Source of the DNA: Collinsella sp.
Lineage (GTDB): Bacteria; Actinomycetota; Coriobacteriia; Coriobacteriales; Coriobacteriaceae
DNA length: 64,000 nt
Reading direction: 5' to 3'
NCBI GenBank assembly: GCA_031292915.1
Contig: JAUMSH010000058.1
Span: 1-64,000, forward strand
The translations under genes and the position numbers were made by a program. Within the stretch, counting starts at the first letter, position 1, and each line of letters begins with the position of its first letter. Below the pieces are notes generated by a model. That model was given only the letters and a program-made list of their open reading frames with translations, searched no databases and was not told where the DNA came from. Positions 10,120-20,330 of this stretch are shown piece after piece.

Positions 10120-11326
10120 AGTTGCCGTAACCTCCCCTCTCCTGGTCGCGGATAACGTGGCCGCCTTCGAGGGCGATCACGCGACGGTGCATGCTATCGA
10201 CCATCTCGCGGTCGTGCGTGGCGACGATCACGGTGGTGCCGGTGCGGTTAATACGCTCGAGCAGCTTCATGATGCCCAGCGAGATCGCCGGATCGAGGTT
10301 GCCCGTCGGCTCGTCGCAGATCAGCAGCGGCGGACGGTTGACCATAGCGCGGGCGACGGCAACGCGCTGCTGCTCGCCACCGGAAAGCTGGTCGGGCAGC
10401 GAGTCCATCTGATCGGCCAGACCGACCAGACGCAGCACCTCGGGCACCTGGCTGCGAATGACGCCCTTGGGCTTGCCGATGCACTGCAGGGCAAACGCCA
10501 CGTTTTCGTAGGCGGTCTTTTGCGGCAGAAGCTTAAAGTCCTGGAACACGGCGCCAATCTGGCGGCGCAGGAACGGAACCTTGCGGTTCTTGATCTTCAT
10601 GAGGTCCTGACCGGCAACCAGGATGCGGCCGCTCGTCGGCTTGACGTCGCGGTTGAGCGTCGACAGCAGCGTGGTCTTACCCGAGCCGGAGTGACCGACC
10701 AGGAAGACGAACTCACCCGGATAGATCTCGATGTTGATGTCGTCGAGTGCAGGCTTGTTGGGCTGTGCCGGATAGATCTTGGTGACATGCTCCATAAGGA
10801 TAACGGGCTCGACACCGGCCTGCTTGGCCATCTTCTTGCGGCTGGCCTGCGGATCGATGGGCGCAAACACCGACGTAAAATCGGGGTTGTTGAGCGCGTT
10901 ATCGAGGCTTGCGACCTCGGCGGCCTGATCGCTCTCGACCACTGGGGCAGCAGGCTGCGTGGGGTCGGGAATAGCGGCAAAGAGACCGGACTGCGCAGGC
11001 TGAGGAGCCGGCGTCGCAGGGGCCAAGGGGTCGGGAATGCCGGCCATGGTAGGCTGCGGCGTGGCGGCGCCAGCCTGAGGCTGCTCCACGCGAGCGGTCA
11101 CGGCCTGAACGGGCTCAAAACCCGCCGCGCCGGAAAGCGCAACATCGCTGGTGGGATTGTAGGCAAAGGGATCGGATGCCGGCTGTGCCTGATCTGCCGG
11201 CTGAGCGGGGGCCTGAGCGACAGGCTGGCCCTCTGAATCCGGAGTGGCGAAACGACTGCCCTGGACGCCTGTCTGCGTCTTGGGGGCATCATCGCCCGCA
11301 CCGGAGGTACGGAAGTGGTTACCCAC
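10106..11326 (-). CDS. ftsE: Cell division ATPase FtsE with long N-terminal extension
   Basis: The ABC ATPase domain occupies residues about 174-400: Walker A GHSGSGKTT at 211-219, Q-loop FQDFKLLPQK, signature LSGGEQQR and Walker B LLICDEPTGNLDP. It powers FtsX. Unusually, about 170 residues rich in Pro, Ala and Gln precede the ATPase domain; standard FtsE is about 230 residues in total. The extension is probably real: the GTG start at 11326 has AAGGAG upstream and the frame stays open with normal codon use. An internal start near MAKQAGVEP (codon 166) would give an ordinary FtsE. The extension may be disordered and bind partners at the septum (inference). Confidence 0.92.
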   Translation of the reverse strand: MGNHFRTSGAGDDAPKTQTGVQGSRFATPDSEGQPVAQAPAQPADQAQPASDPFAYNPTSDVALSGAAGFEPVQAVTARVEQPQAGAATPQPTMAGIPDPLAPATPAPQPAQSGLFAAIPDPTQPAAPVVESDQAAEVASLDNALNNPDFTSVFAPIDPQASRKKMAKQAGVEPVILMEHVTKIYPAQPNKPALDDINIEIYPGEFVFLVGHSGSGKTTLLSTLNRDVKPTSGRILVAGQDLMKIKNRKVPFLRRQIGAVFQDFKLLPQKTAYENVAFALQCIGKPKGVIRSQVPEVLRLVGLADQMDSLPDQLSGGEQQRVAVARAMVNRPPLLICDEPTGNLDPAISLGIMKLLERINRTGTTVIVATHDREMVDSMHRRVIALEGGHVIRDQERGGYGNYGTN

Positions 11327-11431
11327 TGGTGCTCCTTATCGTCGTGCGTTTAAACTACATGAGCGCTTTGTATTTTAGCAGCATTAGCTTTGCTGCACAT
11401 AAGAAGCATGGCGTGCTTAGGGATCCCGTCA

Positions 11432-11552
11432 GCCGGGCACAGGGTTACTCTCCAAATTTTTCCGCAGGACGGAGGAGCCCCTGCCGCGCGAAGCGCGCAG
11501 CGGGGGCTCCGACATGTCCGAGGACGATTTGGAGAGTAACCCTGTGCCCGGC
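11432..11552. repeat. 121-base nested palindrome
   Basis: Perfect 26-base arms (11432-11457 and 11527-11552) begin GCCGGGCACAGGGTTACTC. They enclose a second, imperfect inverted repeat, GGAGCCCCTGCCGCGC against GCGCGCAGCGGGGGCTCC. The whole could fold as one long cruciform. No ORF is inside. It may be a non-autonomous mobile element or a REP-like repeat. Confidence 0.85.
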
Positions 11553-11682
11553 CTGCGGTAACTAAGGGGTCGCCGCGTTTATCTTGGAGTGCTGCATATA
11601 CAAAGTTGGAAGGGTCTGAATTGCACTTTGTCGATATGCGCCCTTTTCCCTGATGGGACCGTGCTTGAGGGGCGTCTTCATG

Positions 11683-11748
11683 AGTTGCGGTGAAATAGAG
11701 ACTGTTGAGCCTTTAGGCTGGCAAAACAGTCCTTATTTCACCGCAACT
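11683..11748. repeat. Palindromic element family 1, copy A
   Basis: A 66-base hairpin with outer arms AGTTGCGGTGAAATA and its complement TATTTCACCGCAACT-like end, plus inner arms GACTGTT and AACAGTCC. It is clearly related to copies B (51748-51814) and C (54533-54599). This copy is the most diverged and lies downstream of the transketolase operon. Confidence 0.85.
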
Positions 11749-11753
11749 GAAAC

Positions 11754-11780
11754 AGGGGCGCTCTCCAAGAGAGCGCCCCT
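11754..11780 (-). terminator. Hairpin after transketolase operon
   Basis: AGGGGCGCTCT pairs perfectly with AGAGCGCCCCT around a 5-base loop, 72 bases past the transketolase C-subunit stop. The T-run on the minus strand is weak (TGTTT), so termination is probable but not certain. Confidence 0.6.
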
Positions 11781-11851
11781 GCCGGGTTTCCATAGTACTG
11801 GCGAAACAGTTTTATAGTTCTGGCGAAGCAGTCCTTGAGATCCGCCTTGCC

Positions 11852-12793
11852 TTATGCCAAGAACTCCTTGGTGGTCGCCACGATGTTGGCGGCGTCCAGG
11901 CCGTACTTGTGCAGGAGCTCGGCGCCCGGGCCGGACTCACCGAAGGTGTCGTTGACGCCGATCTTCTTGAGCGGCGTCGGGCACTGCTCGCACAGGACGT
12001 CGGCAACGGCGCTGCCCAGGCCACCGATCACAGAGTGCTCCTCGACGGTCACGACGTGGCCGGTCTTGGTGGCGCTCTTGACGATCAGGTCGGCATCGAT
12101 GGGCTTGATGGTGTGCATGTTGATGACCTCGGCGTCGATACCCTCGGCAGCGAGCTGCTCGGCGGCCTCGAGAGCCTCGCCGACCATCAGGCCGCAGGCG
12201 ATGATGGTCACATCGGCGCCCTCGCGCATGACAATGCCCTTACCCAACTCGAACTTGTAGGTCTCAGGGTCGTTGATAACCGGCGAGGCCAGACGGGCAA
12301 AGCGCATGTACACCGGACCGTCGCACTCGTAGGCGGCGCGCGTCACGGCGCGGGCCTCCACATCGTCGGCAGGAACGATAACAGTCATACCGGGGATGAC
12401 GCGCATAAGGGCGATATCCTCGCAGCACTGGTGCGTGGCGCCATCCTCGCCCACCGAGATACCGGCGTGCGTGGCACCGATCTTAACGTTAAGGTGCGGG
12501 TAGCCGATGGAGTTACGGACCTGCTCAAAGGCGCGACCGGCAGCGAACATGGCAAAGGTGCTCGCGAAGGCAACACGACCGGTGGTCGCGATACCGGCGG
12601 CAACACCCATCAGGTTGCTCTCGGCAATGCCCACATCGAAGAAACGATCGGGGCAGGCGGCCTTGAACTTGCCGGTCTGCGTGGCGGCGGCCAGGTCGGC
12701 GTCGAGGACCACAAAGTCATCGTGCTCGTTGGCGAGCTCGACGAGGGCCTCGCCGTAGCTTACGCGCGTGGCGATTTTTTTGACGTCTGCCAT
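11852..12793 (-). CDS. Transketolase, C-terminal subunit
   Basis: A 313-residue protein carrying the pyrimidine-binding and C-terminal domains of a split transketolase. Visible elements include DADLAAATQTGKF, the catalytic Glu region FDVGIAESNLMG and the GATHAGISVGEDGATHQ segment. With the preceding gene it forms a heteromeric thiamine-diphosphate enzyme that exchanges two-carbon units between sugar phosphates in the non-oxidative pentose phosphate path. The start at 12793 lies one base beyond the N-subunit stop (12795), so the two are translationally coupled. A longer upstream frame to 12877 overlaps the other subunit and is rejected. Confidence 0.94.
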   Translation of the reverse strand: MADVKKIATRVSYGEALVELANEHDDFVVLDADLAAATQTGKFKAACPDRFFDVGIAESNLMGVAAGIATTGRVAFASTFAMFAAGRAFEQVRNSIGYPHLNVKIGATHAGISVGEDGATHQCCEDIALMRVIPGMTVIVPADDVEARAVTRAAYECDGPVYMRFARLASPVINDPETYKFELGKGIVMREGADVTIIACGLMVGEALEAAEQLAAEGIDAEVINMHTIKPIDADLIVKSATKTGHVVTVEEHSVIGGLGSAVADVLCEQCPTPLKKIGVNDTFGESGPGAELLHKYGLDAANIVATTKEFLA

Positions 12794-12794
12794 C

Positions 12795-13625
12795 CTAGAG
12801 CTCCTCTCCGGCGGCCGTGAGCTCTGCCATGGCCTGCTCAAACTGTTCATCGTTGGGGGCCTTGCCGTGCCAACCAACCTGGTTCTCCATAAAGGACACG
12901 CCCTTGCCCTTCAGGGTCTCGGCGATAATGGCGGTCGGCTGCCCCTTGGTGGCGCGAGCCTCGGCAAAGGCGGCGCGGATCTGGTCGAAGTCGTTGCCGT
13001 CGGCGAGCTCCACCACGTGGAACTTGAACGCGCGGAACTTGTCGGCGAGCGGCATGGGGTCGTTGACCTCCTCGACGGGGCCGTCGATCTGCAGGCCGTT
13101 GTGGTCGACGATCACGCAGAGGTTATCGAGCTGCTGGTTGCCGGCAAACATGGCTGCCTCCCAGACCTGGCCCTCCTCGCTCTCGCCATCGCCCAGCAGG
13201 GCGTACGTGCGGTAAGTATCGCCCCAGTGCTTGGCGGCAACGGCCATACCCACGGCGGCGGAGATACCCTGGCCGAGCGAGCCGGTGGACATGTCGACGC
13301 CCGGGGTGTCGTTCATGTTGGGATGACCCTGCAGGTGGCTACCGATGTGGCGCAGCGTCTCGAGGTCCTCCTTGGGGAAGAACCCGCGCTCGGCGAGCAC
13401 GGCGTACAGGCCCGGAGCGCAGTGGCCCTTGGAAAGCACAAAGCGATCGCGGTCGGCCTTGCGGGGGTCGGCCGGGTCGACGTTCATTTCCTCAAAGTAC
13501 AGATAGGTCATGATGTCGGCAGCGCCGAGCGAACCGCCCGGATGGCCGGACTTGGCAGCGTGCACGCCGGTGACGATGCCCTTCCTTACCTCGTTGGCAA
13601 CCTTTTTGAGCTCTTCGTCGCTCAT
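12795..13625 (-). CDS. Transketolase, N-terminal subunit
   Basis: This 276-residue protein is the thiamine-diphosphate-binding half. It has HAAKSGHPGGSLGAADI near residue 30 and the ThDP/Mg motif GDGESEEGQVWEAAMFAGN near residue 150. It pairs with the C-terminal subunit directly downstream. Split transketolases of this type are common in anaerobic Gram-positives and replace the single 660-residue enzyme. The start has an AAGGAAGG-type site (AAAGGAAGGCACAATG). The upstream gap to 13.7 kb is AT-rich around 13730-13770 and may hold the promoter. Confidence 0.94.
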   Translation of the reverse strand: MSDEELKKVANEVRKGIVTGVHAAKSGHPGGSLGAADIMTYLYFEEMNVDPADPRKADRDRFVLSKGHCAPGLYAVLAERGFFPKEDLETLRHIGSHLQGHPNMNDTPGVDMSTGSLGQGISAAVGMAVAAKHWGDTYRTYALLGDGESEEGQVWEAAMFAGNQQLDNLCVIVDHNGLQIDGPVEEVNDPMPLADKFRAFKFHVVELADGNDFDQIRAAFAEARATKGQPTAIIAETLKGKGVSFMENQVGWHGKAPNDEQFEQAMAELTAAGEEL

Positions 13626-13832
13626 TGTGCCTTCCTTTCATCCTCATTAGACAAAATGCGCACGGCACCGAAGGTAATCCCAACACAGCCGCAATGCACG
13701 TACGTCATTCATTATGCTGGAAACTGATGGCTTTACCAGAGTTTTTATCATTATTTGAACAATTTAGCAGGCAGAACCGCTGATGAAACGGTTTATCAAT
13801 GTGAACGTCTTTTGGATGGAACGCGGTCGCCC

Positions 13833-14723
13833 CTACGCGCTAATGTCCTTGAATCCCTCGCCGAAGGCTTCCGTAACGTCAGCGACCGTCACAATGGCGT
13901 GAGGATCGCGCTCGCGCACGATCGTCTTGAGGGTATTGAGCTCTCGACGGCTCACGATGACCATAATCACCGGCTTCTCGGCACCCGAATACATGCCAGT
14001 CGCCTTAAACTTGGTACAACCACGACCCAGGCCATACATGATATCGGCAGCGATATCAGGGAACTTGTCCGAGAGGATGAGTACCATACGGCGTTTGTTG
14101 CCGCCATCGACCACGGCATCGATCACGTAGCCGCTAATGACCATCGAAAGGCCTGCATATAGTGCGTTTTCGATTGAAAAGACCGGAGCCGACAGCGCAC
14201 ACACGGCAACGTCGATTGCCATGACGGTCGAGCCCACCGGCAGCGAGGTGTTACGCGAGATGATTTGGCCAATCGTGTCCGAGCCGCCGGTGTTGGCGCC
14301 GGCGCGCAACACCATGCCGTAACCGATGCCCGTAATAATGCCGCCCCACATGACAGGGAGCATCAGGTCCGCATCCGCCAGAGGTGCTACAAACGGGGCG
14401 AACAGATCGGTAAAGAAGCCCAGAAGCACAAAGCCCGTCGCGGTCTGCACCACGTAGAACATGCCGCCCTCGCGCATAACGACCAGCAGCAGCAAGGCAT
14501 TCATCACGATGGTCTGGATACCGACGGGAAGCGACACGCCTCGCGCCGCGCCGACCGCCTGGATAATAGTCGCAAGGCCCGTAACGCCACCGGCGGCAAG
14601 ACCGTTGGGAATCAAAAACAGGTCGGTCGCGATGGCGGCCAGAGCGCACCCCAACATGATCTGGGGCAGGTCGTGAAAGTAGTTCATCGAAAGAATGCGC
14701 TTGATGTCCAGACGATATGCCAT
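13833..14723 (-). CDS. YitT-family membrane protein (DUF161/DUF2179)
   Basis: An integral membrane protein of about 296 residues with five to six hydrophobic segments, a Gly-rich IPNGLAAGGVTGLATI motif near the N-terminus, GANTGGSDTIGQIISRNTSLPVG in the middle, and a soluble C-terminal DUF2179 domain (ILSDKFPDIAADIMYGLGRGCT). Family function is not settled. The start at 14723 is chosen because GAGGGAGG lies 6-8 bases upstream; the ATG eight codons earlier falls inside the prfB terminator hairpin. It is transcribed in the same direction as prfB. Confidence 0.88.
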   Translation of the reverse strand: MAYRLDIKRILSMNYFHDLPQIMLGCALAAIATDLFLIPNGLAAGGVTGLATIIQAVGAARGVSLPVGIQTIVMNALLLLVVMREGGMFYVVQTATGFVLLGFFTDLFAPFVAPLADADLMLPVMWGGIITGIGYGMVLRAGANTGGSDTIGQIISRNTSLPVGSTVMAIDVAVCALSAPVFSIENALYAGLSMVISGYVIDAVVDGGNKRRMVLILSDKFPDIAADIMYGLGRGCTKFKATGMYSGAEKPVIMVIVSRRELNTLKTIVRERDPHAIVTVADVTEAFGEGFKDISA

Positions 14724-14735
14724 GCTGCCTCCCTC

Positions 14736-14764
14736 AAAAAAGCGCACCCCATCGGATGCGCTTT
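14736..14764 (-). terminator. Intrinsic terminator after prfB
   Basis: AAAGCGCA pairs with TGCGCTTT around a 10-base loop, and the minus strand continues in a T-run. It lies 125 bases past prfB and directly before the yitT ribosome site, so it could also limit read-through into yitT. Confidence 0.75.
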
Positions 14765-14888
14765 GAACTTCTTCTTGTATTCGATTCTACCGATTCGCCG
14801 GACAAAAACCACCCCTGCGCAGGGTTTATTCTGGATACAAACCCGTCCAACCGTTGGGCTTGGCATCGGCTTGAAGCCACCCGATGTT

Positions 14889-16036
14889 TTAGACCTCCGA
14901 GCCTTCTGCATCGGCGTTGCCGGTAGCCCAGCGATGGTAGCCAATAACAAACGGGTCCAGGTCGCCATCGTCAAGAACTGCCTCGACGTTGCTGGTCTCC
15001 ACGCCCGTGCGTAGGTCCTTGACCATCTGGTACGGGTAGAGCACGTAGCTGCGGATCTGGTTGCCAAAACCAATCGTGGTCTTGGGTCCGCGAATCTCAT
15101 CGAGCGCCTCGGCACGCTTCTCGAGCTCAATCTCGTACAGGCGAGCCTTGAGGATCTGCATGCACGCGGCCTTGTTCTGGATCTGGCTGCGCTCGTTTTG
15201 GCAGGTGACCACAATGCCGCTGGGGAAATGCGTCACGCGCACGGCGGAGTCGGTGGTGTTGACGCCCTGACCGCCCGGGCCGCTCGCGTGGTACACGTCC
15301 ACGCGGATGTCATCGGGGCTGATCTCGATGTCGATATCATCGGGTAGCACGGGGATGACCTCGACGCCGGCAAACGTGGTCTGGCGGCGCTTCTTGTCGT
15401 CGGTGGGACTAATGCGAACCAAGCGGTGGACGCCGGCCTCGGCGCGCAGCATGCCAAATGCGTCCTTGCCCTCGACGGTAAATGTCGCGCGGTCAATGCC
15501 GATGACCTCGGCCGCGGGACAGTCGTTGATGGTGACCTTCCAGCCGCGACGCTGGCAGTACTTCATGTACATCTTAAAGAGCATGAAGGTCCAGTCCTGG
15601 GCCTCCAGACCACCCTGTCCGGGCTTGATGGTCACAATGGCATCGCCGTGATCGAACTCACCGGTAAACCAGCTCGAAAGCTCAAGCTCATCGATGGCCC
15701 GGGCCAGGCGCTCAGCCGTGGCTGTAGCCTCCTCGCGAAGGGCGACGGCGTCGGGGTCATCCCCCATCTCCTCGGCAAGCTCCAGCGCGGCGCGGGCATC
15801 GGAAAGCTCGCCGCGCGCGGTGTCCACGGCAGCGATATCTTCCTTGGTACGCGCGATCTCCTCCATGGTGGCACGGGCGGCGTCGGCGTCATCCCAAAAG
15901 CCAGGGGCAACACTTTTGGCCTCGAGCTCGGTCACACGGGTACGCTTCTCGTCCAAGTGGAGATACGACTCGACCTCACCGAGCCGGTCCGCAAATGCGT
16001 CCAGCTCGGCGGGCGTTACCTCTAAAGCCTCAGCCA

Positions 16037-16037
<1 letters not shown>
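14889..16037 (-). CDS. prfB: Peptide chain release factor 2 (SPT variant)
   Basis: The 382-residue protein has the RF2 layout and the catalytic GGQ at residues 255-257 (HASGPGGQGVN). It releases peptides at UGA and UAA. Two points are unusual. The frame runs straight through the region (VESYLHLDEKR) where E. coli and many bacteria carry the programmed +1 frameshift, so that autoregulation is absent. The stop-codon recognition tripeptide, normally SPF in RF2, reads SPT at residues 210-212 (VRISPTDDKKRRQTTF). Its ATG overlaps the secA stop by one base (TAATG), indicating coupling. Confidence 0.93.
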
Positions 16038-18844
<2,807 letters not shown>

Positions 18845-18978
18845 GTGGTTTTCCTTTTTGGCCATCGCCCACGCCGTGCAGCTGCGGGCGAGTTAAACAC
18901 AGATGATTGTACTTTAGCCAAACAAGGCGCGGCCTATACGGTCGAGCTCGACCGCCACGTAATAACTACGACCCGACC

Positions 18979-19018
18979 GACCTGCCAAAAAGGGACTGGT
19001 TTATTTTGGCAGGTTTTA
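18979..19018. repeat. Dispersed repeat family 2, copy 2
   Basis: ACCTGCCAAAA and TTTTGGCAGGT form the arms around AGGGACTGGTTTA. It matches the copy at 6771-6820 except at a few bases. Here the arms are perfectly complementary. Confidence 0.75.
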
Positions 19019-19045
19019 TCTGGGAAAACGCCGTCACTCTGCCAT

Positions 19046-19112
19046 TTGGTGCAAACCAACCCGTCCCCTTCGCACCAATCTGGTGCAATGGGAACGGGTT
19101 AGCCTGCACCAA
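19046..19112. repeat. 67-base nested palindrome upstream of secA
   Basis: Outer arms TTGGTGCA/TGCACCAA, middle arms AACCCGT/ACGGGTT and inner arms TTCGCACCA/TGGTGCAA form a nearly continuous imperfect hairpin around a short loop. No ORF lies inside. A partial relative (TTGGCGCAATGGGG, then TTTGCACCAA) is seen near 33032-33065. Confidence 0.7.
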
Positions 19113-19116
19113 TAAA

Positions 19117-19157
19117 AAGAAAAGGGCCGCGCACCCAAACGGATGCACGGCCCTTTT
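19117..19157 (-). terminator. Intrinsic terminator after rpmE
   Basis: AAAAGGGCCG pairs with CGGCCCTTTT with further partial pairing (GCGCA/TGC), and the minus strand continues T-rich. It lies 33 bases past the rpmE stop. Confidence 0.8.
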
Positions 19158-19190
19158 GCCATGAATGCGAGCGATTCCTCGGCGAGCTAT

Positions 19191-19616
19191 TTACTCAGCA
19201 GCCTCGGTGGTCTCGGCCTCGGCAGCGGCCTCCTCGACGGGAGCCTCTGCGGGAGCCTCGGCGGCCTGCTTGGCAGCCTCCTCGGCAAACTTAGCAGCAC
19301 GCTTGGCCTTCTCGGCAGCCTTAGCCTCAGCGGCGGCCTTGCGAGCGGCCTCGGCCTCAGCAGCCTTGGCAGCCTTGGCAGCCTTGGCCTCCTCGGCCTT
19401 CTTGAGCTGGGCGGCAGCGGCGCCACCGAACTTGTCGGCGAAGCGCTGGACGCGTCCACCGGTGTCGACGAACTTCTGCTGGCCGGTGTAGAACGGGTGG
19501 CACTCGTTGCAAAGCTCGACCTTCATCTCGGACACGGTAGCGTGCGTCTTGAAGGTGTTGCCGCAGGAGCACGTCACCGTGCACTCGACATACTGGGGAT
19601 GGATACCCTGCTTCAT
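19191..19616 (-). CDS. rpmE: 50S ribosomal protein L31 with long Ala/Lys/Glu tail
   Basis: Residues 1-70 are a normal zinc-type bL31: MKQGIHPQYV, the CSCG and CNECHPFYTG cysteine pairs, and GRVQRFADKFG. L31 is usually 65-90 residues; here an extra tail of about 70 residues follows, almost entirely Ala, Lys and Glu and then Ala/Glu/Pro. The tail should be helical and charged, positive first then acidic. The start has AAGGAG 9 bases upstream. The L17 protein in this window also ends in an Ala/Lys-rich tail, so such additions may be typical of this lineage (inference). Confidence 0.95.
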   Translation of the reverse strand: MKQGIHPQYVECTVTCSCGNTFKTHATVSEMKVELCNECHPFYTGQQKFVDTGGRVQRFADKFGGAAAAQLKKAEEAKAAKAAKAAEAEAARKAAAEAKAAEKAKRAAKFAEEAAKQAAEAPAEAPVEEAAAEAETTEAAE

Positions 19617-19810
19617 GGTAGGACTCCTTATTGGTCAGGCGCTGGTTACCGATCAGCGCATAAGGCGTCTTGGTTTCCGACCAAGACAACAAACTCGGTT
19701 ATGGTACCACGGCGCCGCGTGTCCCACAAAAGGTTCACGGTCTTTTCGGAACGACACGAATCTGACCCATCGAAACACATCTCCACCGTTCCTTCAACTG
19801 GGAAAATGCC

Positions 19811-19841
19811 GTCCCCGGGGCCTGAGAAGGGCCCCGGGGAC
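19811..19841. repeat. Perfect 12-bp hairpin abutting left direct repeat
   Basis: GTCCCCGGGGCC pairs with GGCCCCGGGGAC across a 7-base loop. It ends at the first base of the 64-base direct repeat. It lacks a T-run, so it is more likely a recombination or repeat structure than a terminator. Confidence 0.75.
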
Positions 19842-19904
19842 GTTCGACTGACTGCGGGAACGGCCTTTCCGCTCAATGTGTTCGGCTGAGATCGGAAATC
19901 AACC
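19841..19904. repeat. 64-bp direct repeat, left copy (candidate attachment site)
   Basis: This segment, starting CGTTCGACTGACTGCGGGAA and ending GATCGGAAATCAACC, recurs in the same orientation at 27052-27115 with only two mismatches. The copies bracket the ABC/peptide cassette, its regulators and an integrase remnant. They could be attL and attR of a genomic island, or two members of a dispersed repeat. Confidence 0.8.
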
Positions 19905-19938
19905 AAACTGAACTAGGTTCAGTTGACATGGTTAAAAA

Positions 19939-19969
19939 CGAGGGGCGACGCTTTTTGCGTCACCCCTCG
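19939..19969 (-). terminator. Intrinsic terminator of ABC/peptide operon
   Basis: CGAGGGG(T)GACGC pairs with GCGTCGCCCCTCG around AAAAA, with five T residues following on the minus strand. It lies 16 bases past the secreted-peptide stop and closes the operon just inside the left direct repeat. Confidence 0.85.
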
Positions 19970-19984
19970 TCCCGGCCGGTTGCT

Positions 19985-20329
19985 TTAGTTGTACACACGG
20001 TAGTTACACTTGAACTGGGTTATGTGTCCATAGTTGGAGCGGTACCAACCCGACGTATAGCTGATTGCCTCTGCGCCTAGATAGTCGTAGCCCTTGTTGT
20101 AGCGAAGCTGACGGTAGGTCGTGTCGCACTCTGCTACGTAAAACGTGTCTCCAGAGAAGGCTTTGTACCGGTCCTTAACCGTCGAAGCCATGTACGCGGG
20201 TTCGACATCGCCTTTCTCCCCGTTGAGCGCATAGACGGGTGCCGCGATTCCGCATAAAGCCGTTGCCACGAGGATGGCGTAGACAGCCATGCGCGACGCA
20301 TTGGACTTCAGCTGTTCAAATAGTTTCAT
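19985..20329 (-). CDS. Small secreted two-cysteine, Tyr-rich peptide
   Basis: The 114-residue product has a basic N-terminus, a hydrophobic segment at 14-31 and a probable signal peptidase site after PVYA (residue 34). The predicted mature part is 80 residues with two cysteines (68 and 108), twelve tyrosines and no further membrane segment, ending in YRVYN. I do not recognise the family. It is the last gene of an ABC transporter operon: its ATG follows the fusion-transporter stop by one base, with GAGGTG as ribosome site. That position is typical of bacteriocin or signalling-peptide operons. The lactococcin 972 family has a similar size and context, but I see no convincing match. Function is unknown. 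Confidence 0.75.
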   Translation of the reverse strand: MKLFEQLKSNASRMAVYAILVATALCGIAAPVYALNGEKGDVEPAYMASTVKDRYKAFSGDTFYVAECDTTYRQLRYNKGYDYLGAEAISYTSGWYRSNYGHITQFKCNYRVYN

Positions 20330-20330
20330 G

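Larger units (their letters stand above)
11327..11851. other. 525-base intergenic region with three palindromes
   Basis: No gene is seen. It holds the ftsE leader, a 121-base nested palindrome (11432-11552), copy A of the 66-67-base palindromic family (11683-11748), and a perfect 11-bp hairpin (11754-11780) after the transketolase genes. A short direct repeat of CTGGCGAA(A/G)CAGT also occurs near 11803-11832. Confidence 0.7.
18845..19190. other. Intergenic region between rpmE and secA with repeats
   Basis: Roughly 345 bases with no gene. It holds the secA leader, copy 2 of repeat family 2 (18979-19018), a nested palindrome (19046-19112) and the rpmE terminator (19120-19157). Confidence 0.7.
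19617..19984. other. Intergenic region containing left island boundary
   Basis: About 370 bases with no gene. It contains the rpmE leader, a perfect 12-bp hairpin (19811-19841), the left 64-base direct repeat (19841-19904) and the terminator of the peptide operon (19939-19969). Confidence 0.65.

Noticed and set aside
19811..19841. Terminator call for the perfect 12-bp hairpin
   Set aside because: Neither strand has a T-run after it and it adjoins the direct repeat, so a recombination or repeat role is more likely.
19985..20329. Lactococcin 972-family bacteriocin
   Set aside because: Size and context fit, but the peptide has two cysteines and lacks the motif pattern I know for that family. 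It is left as unknown.
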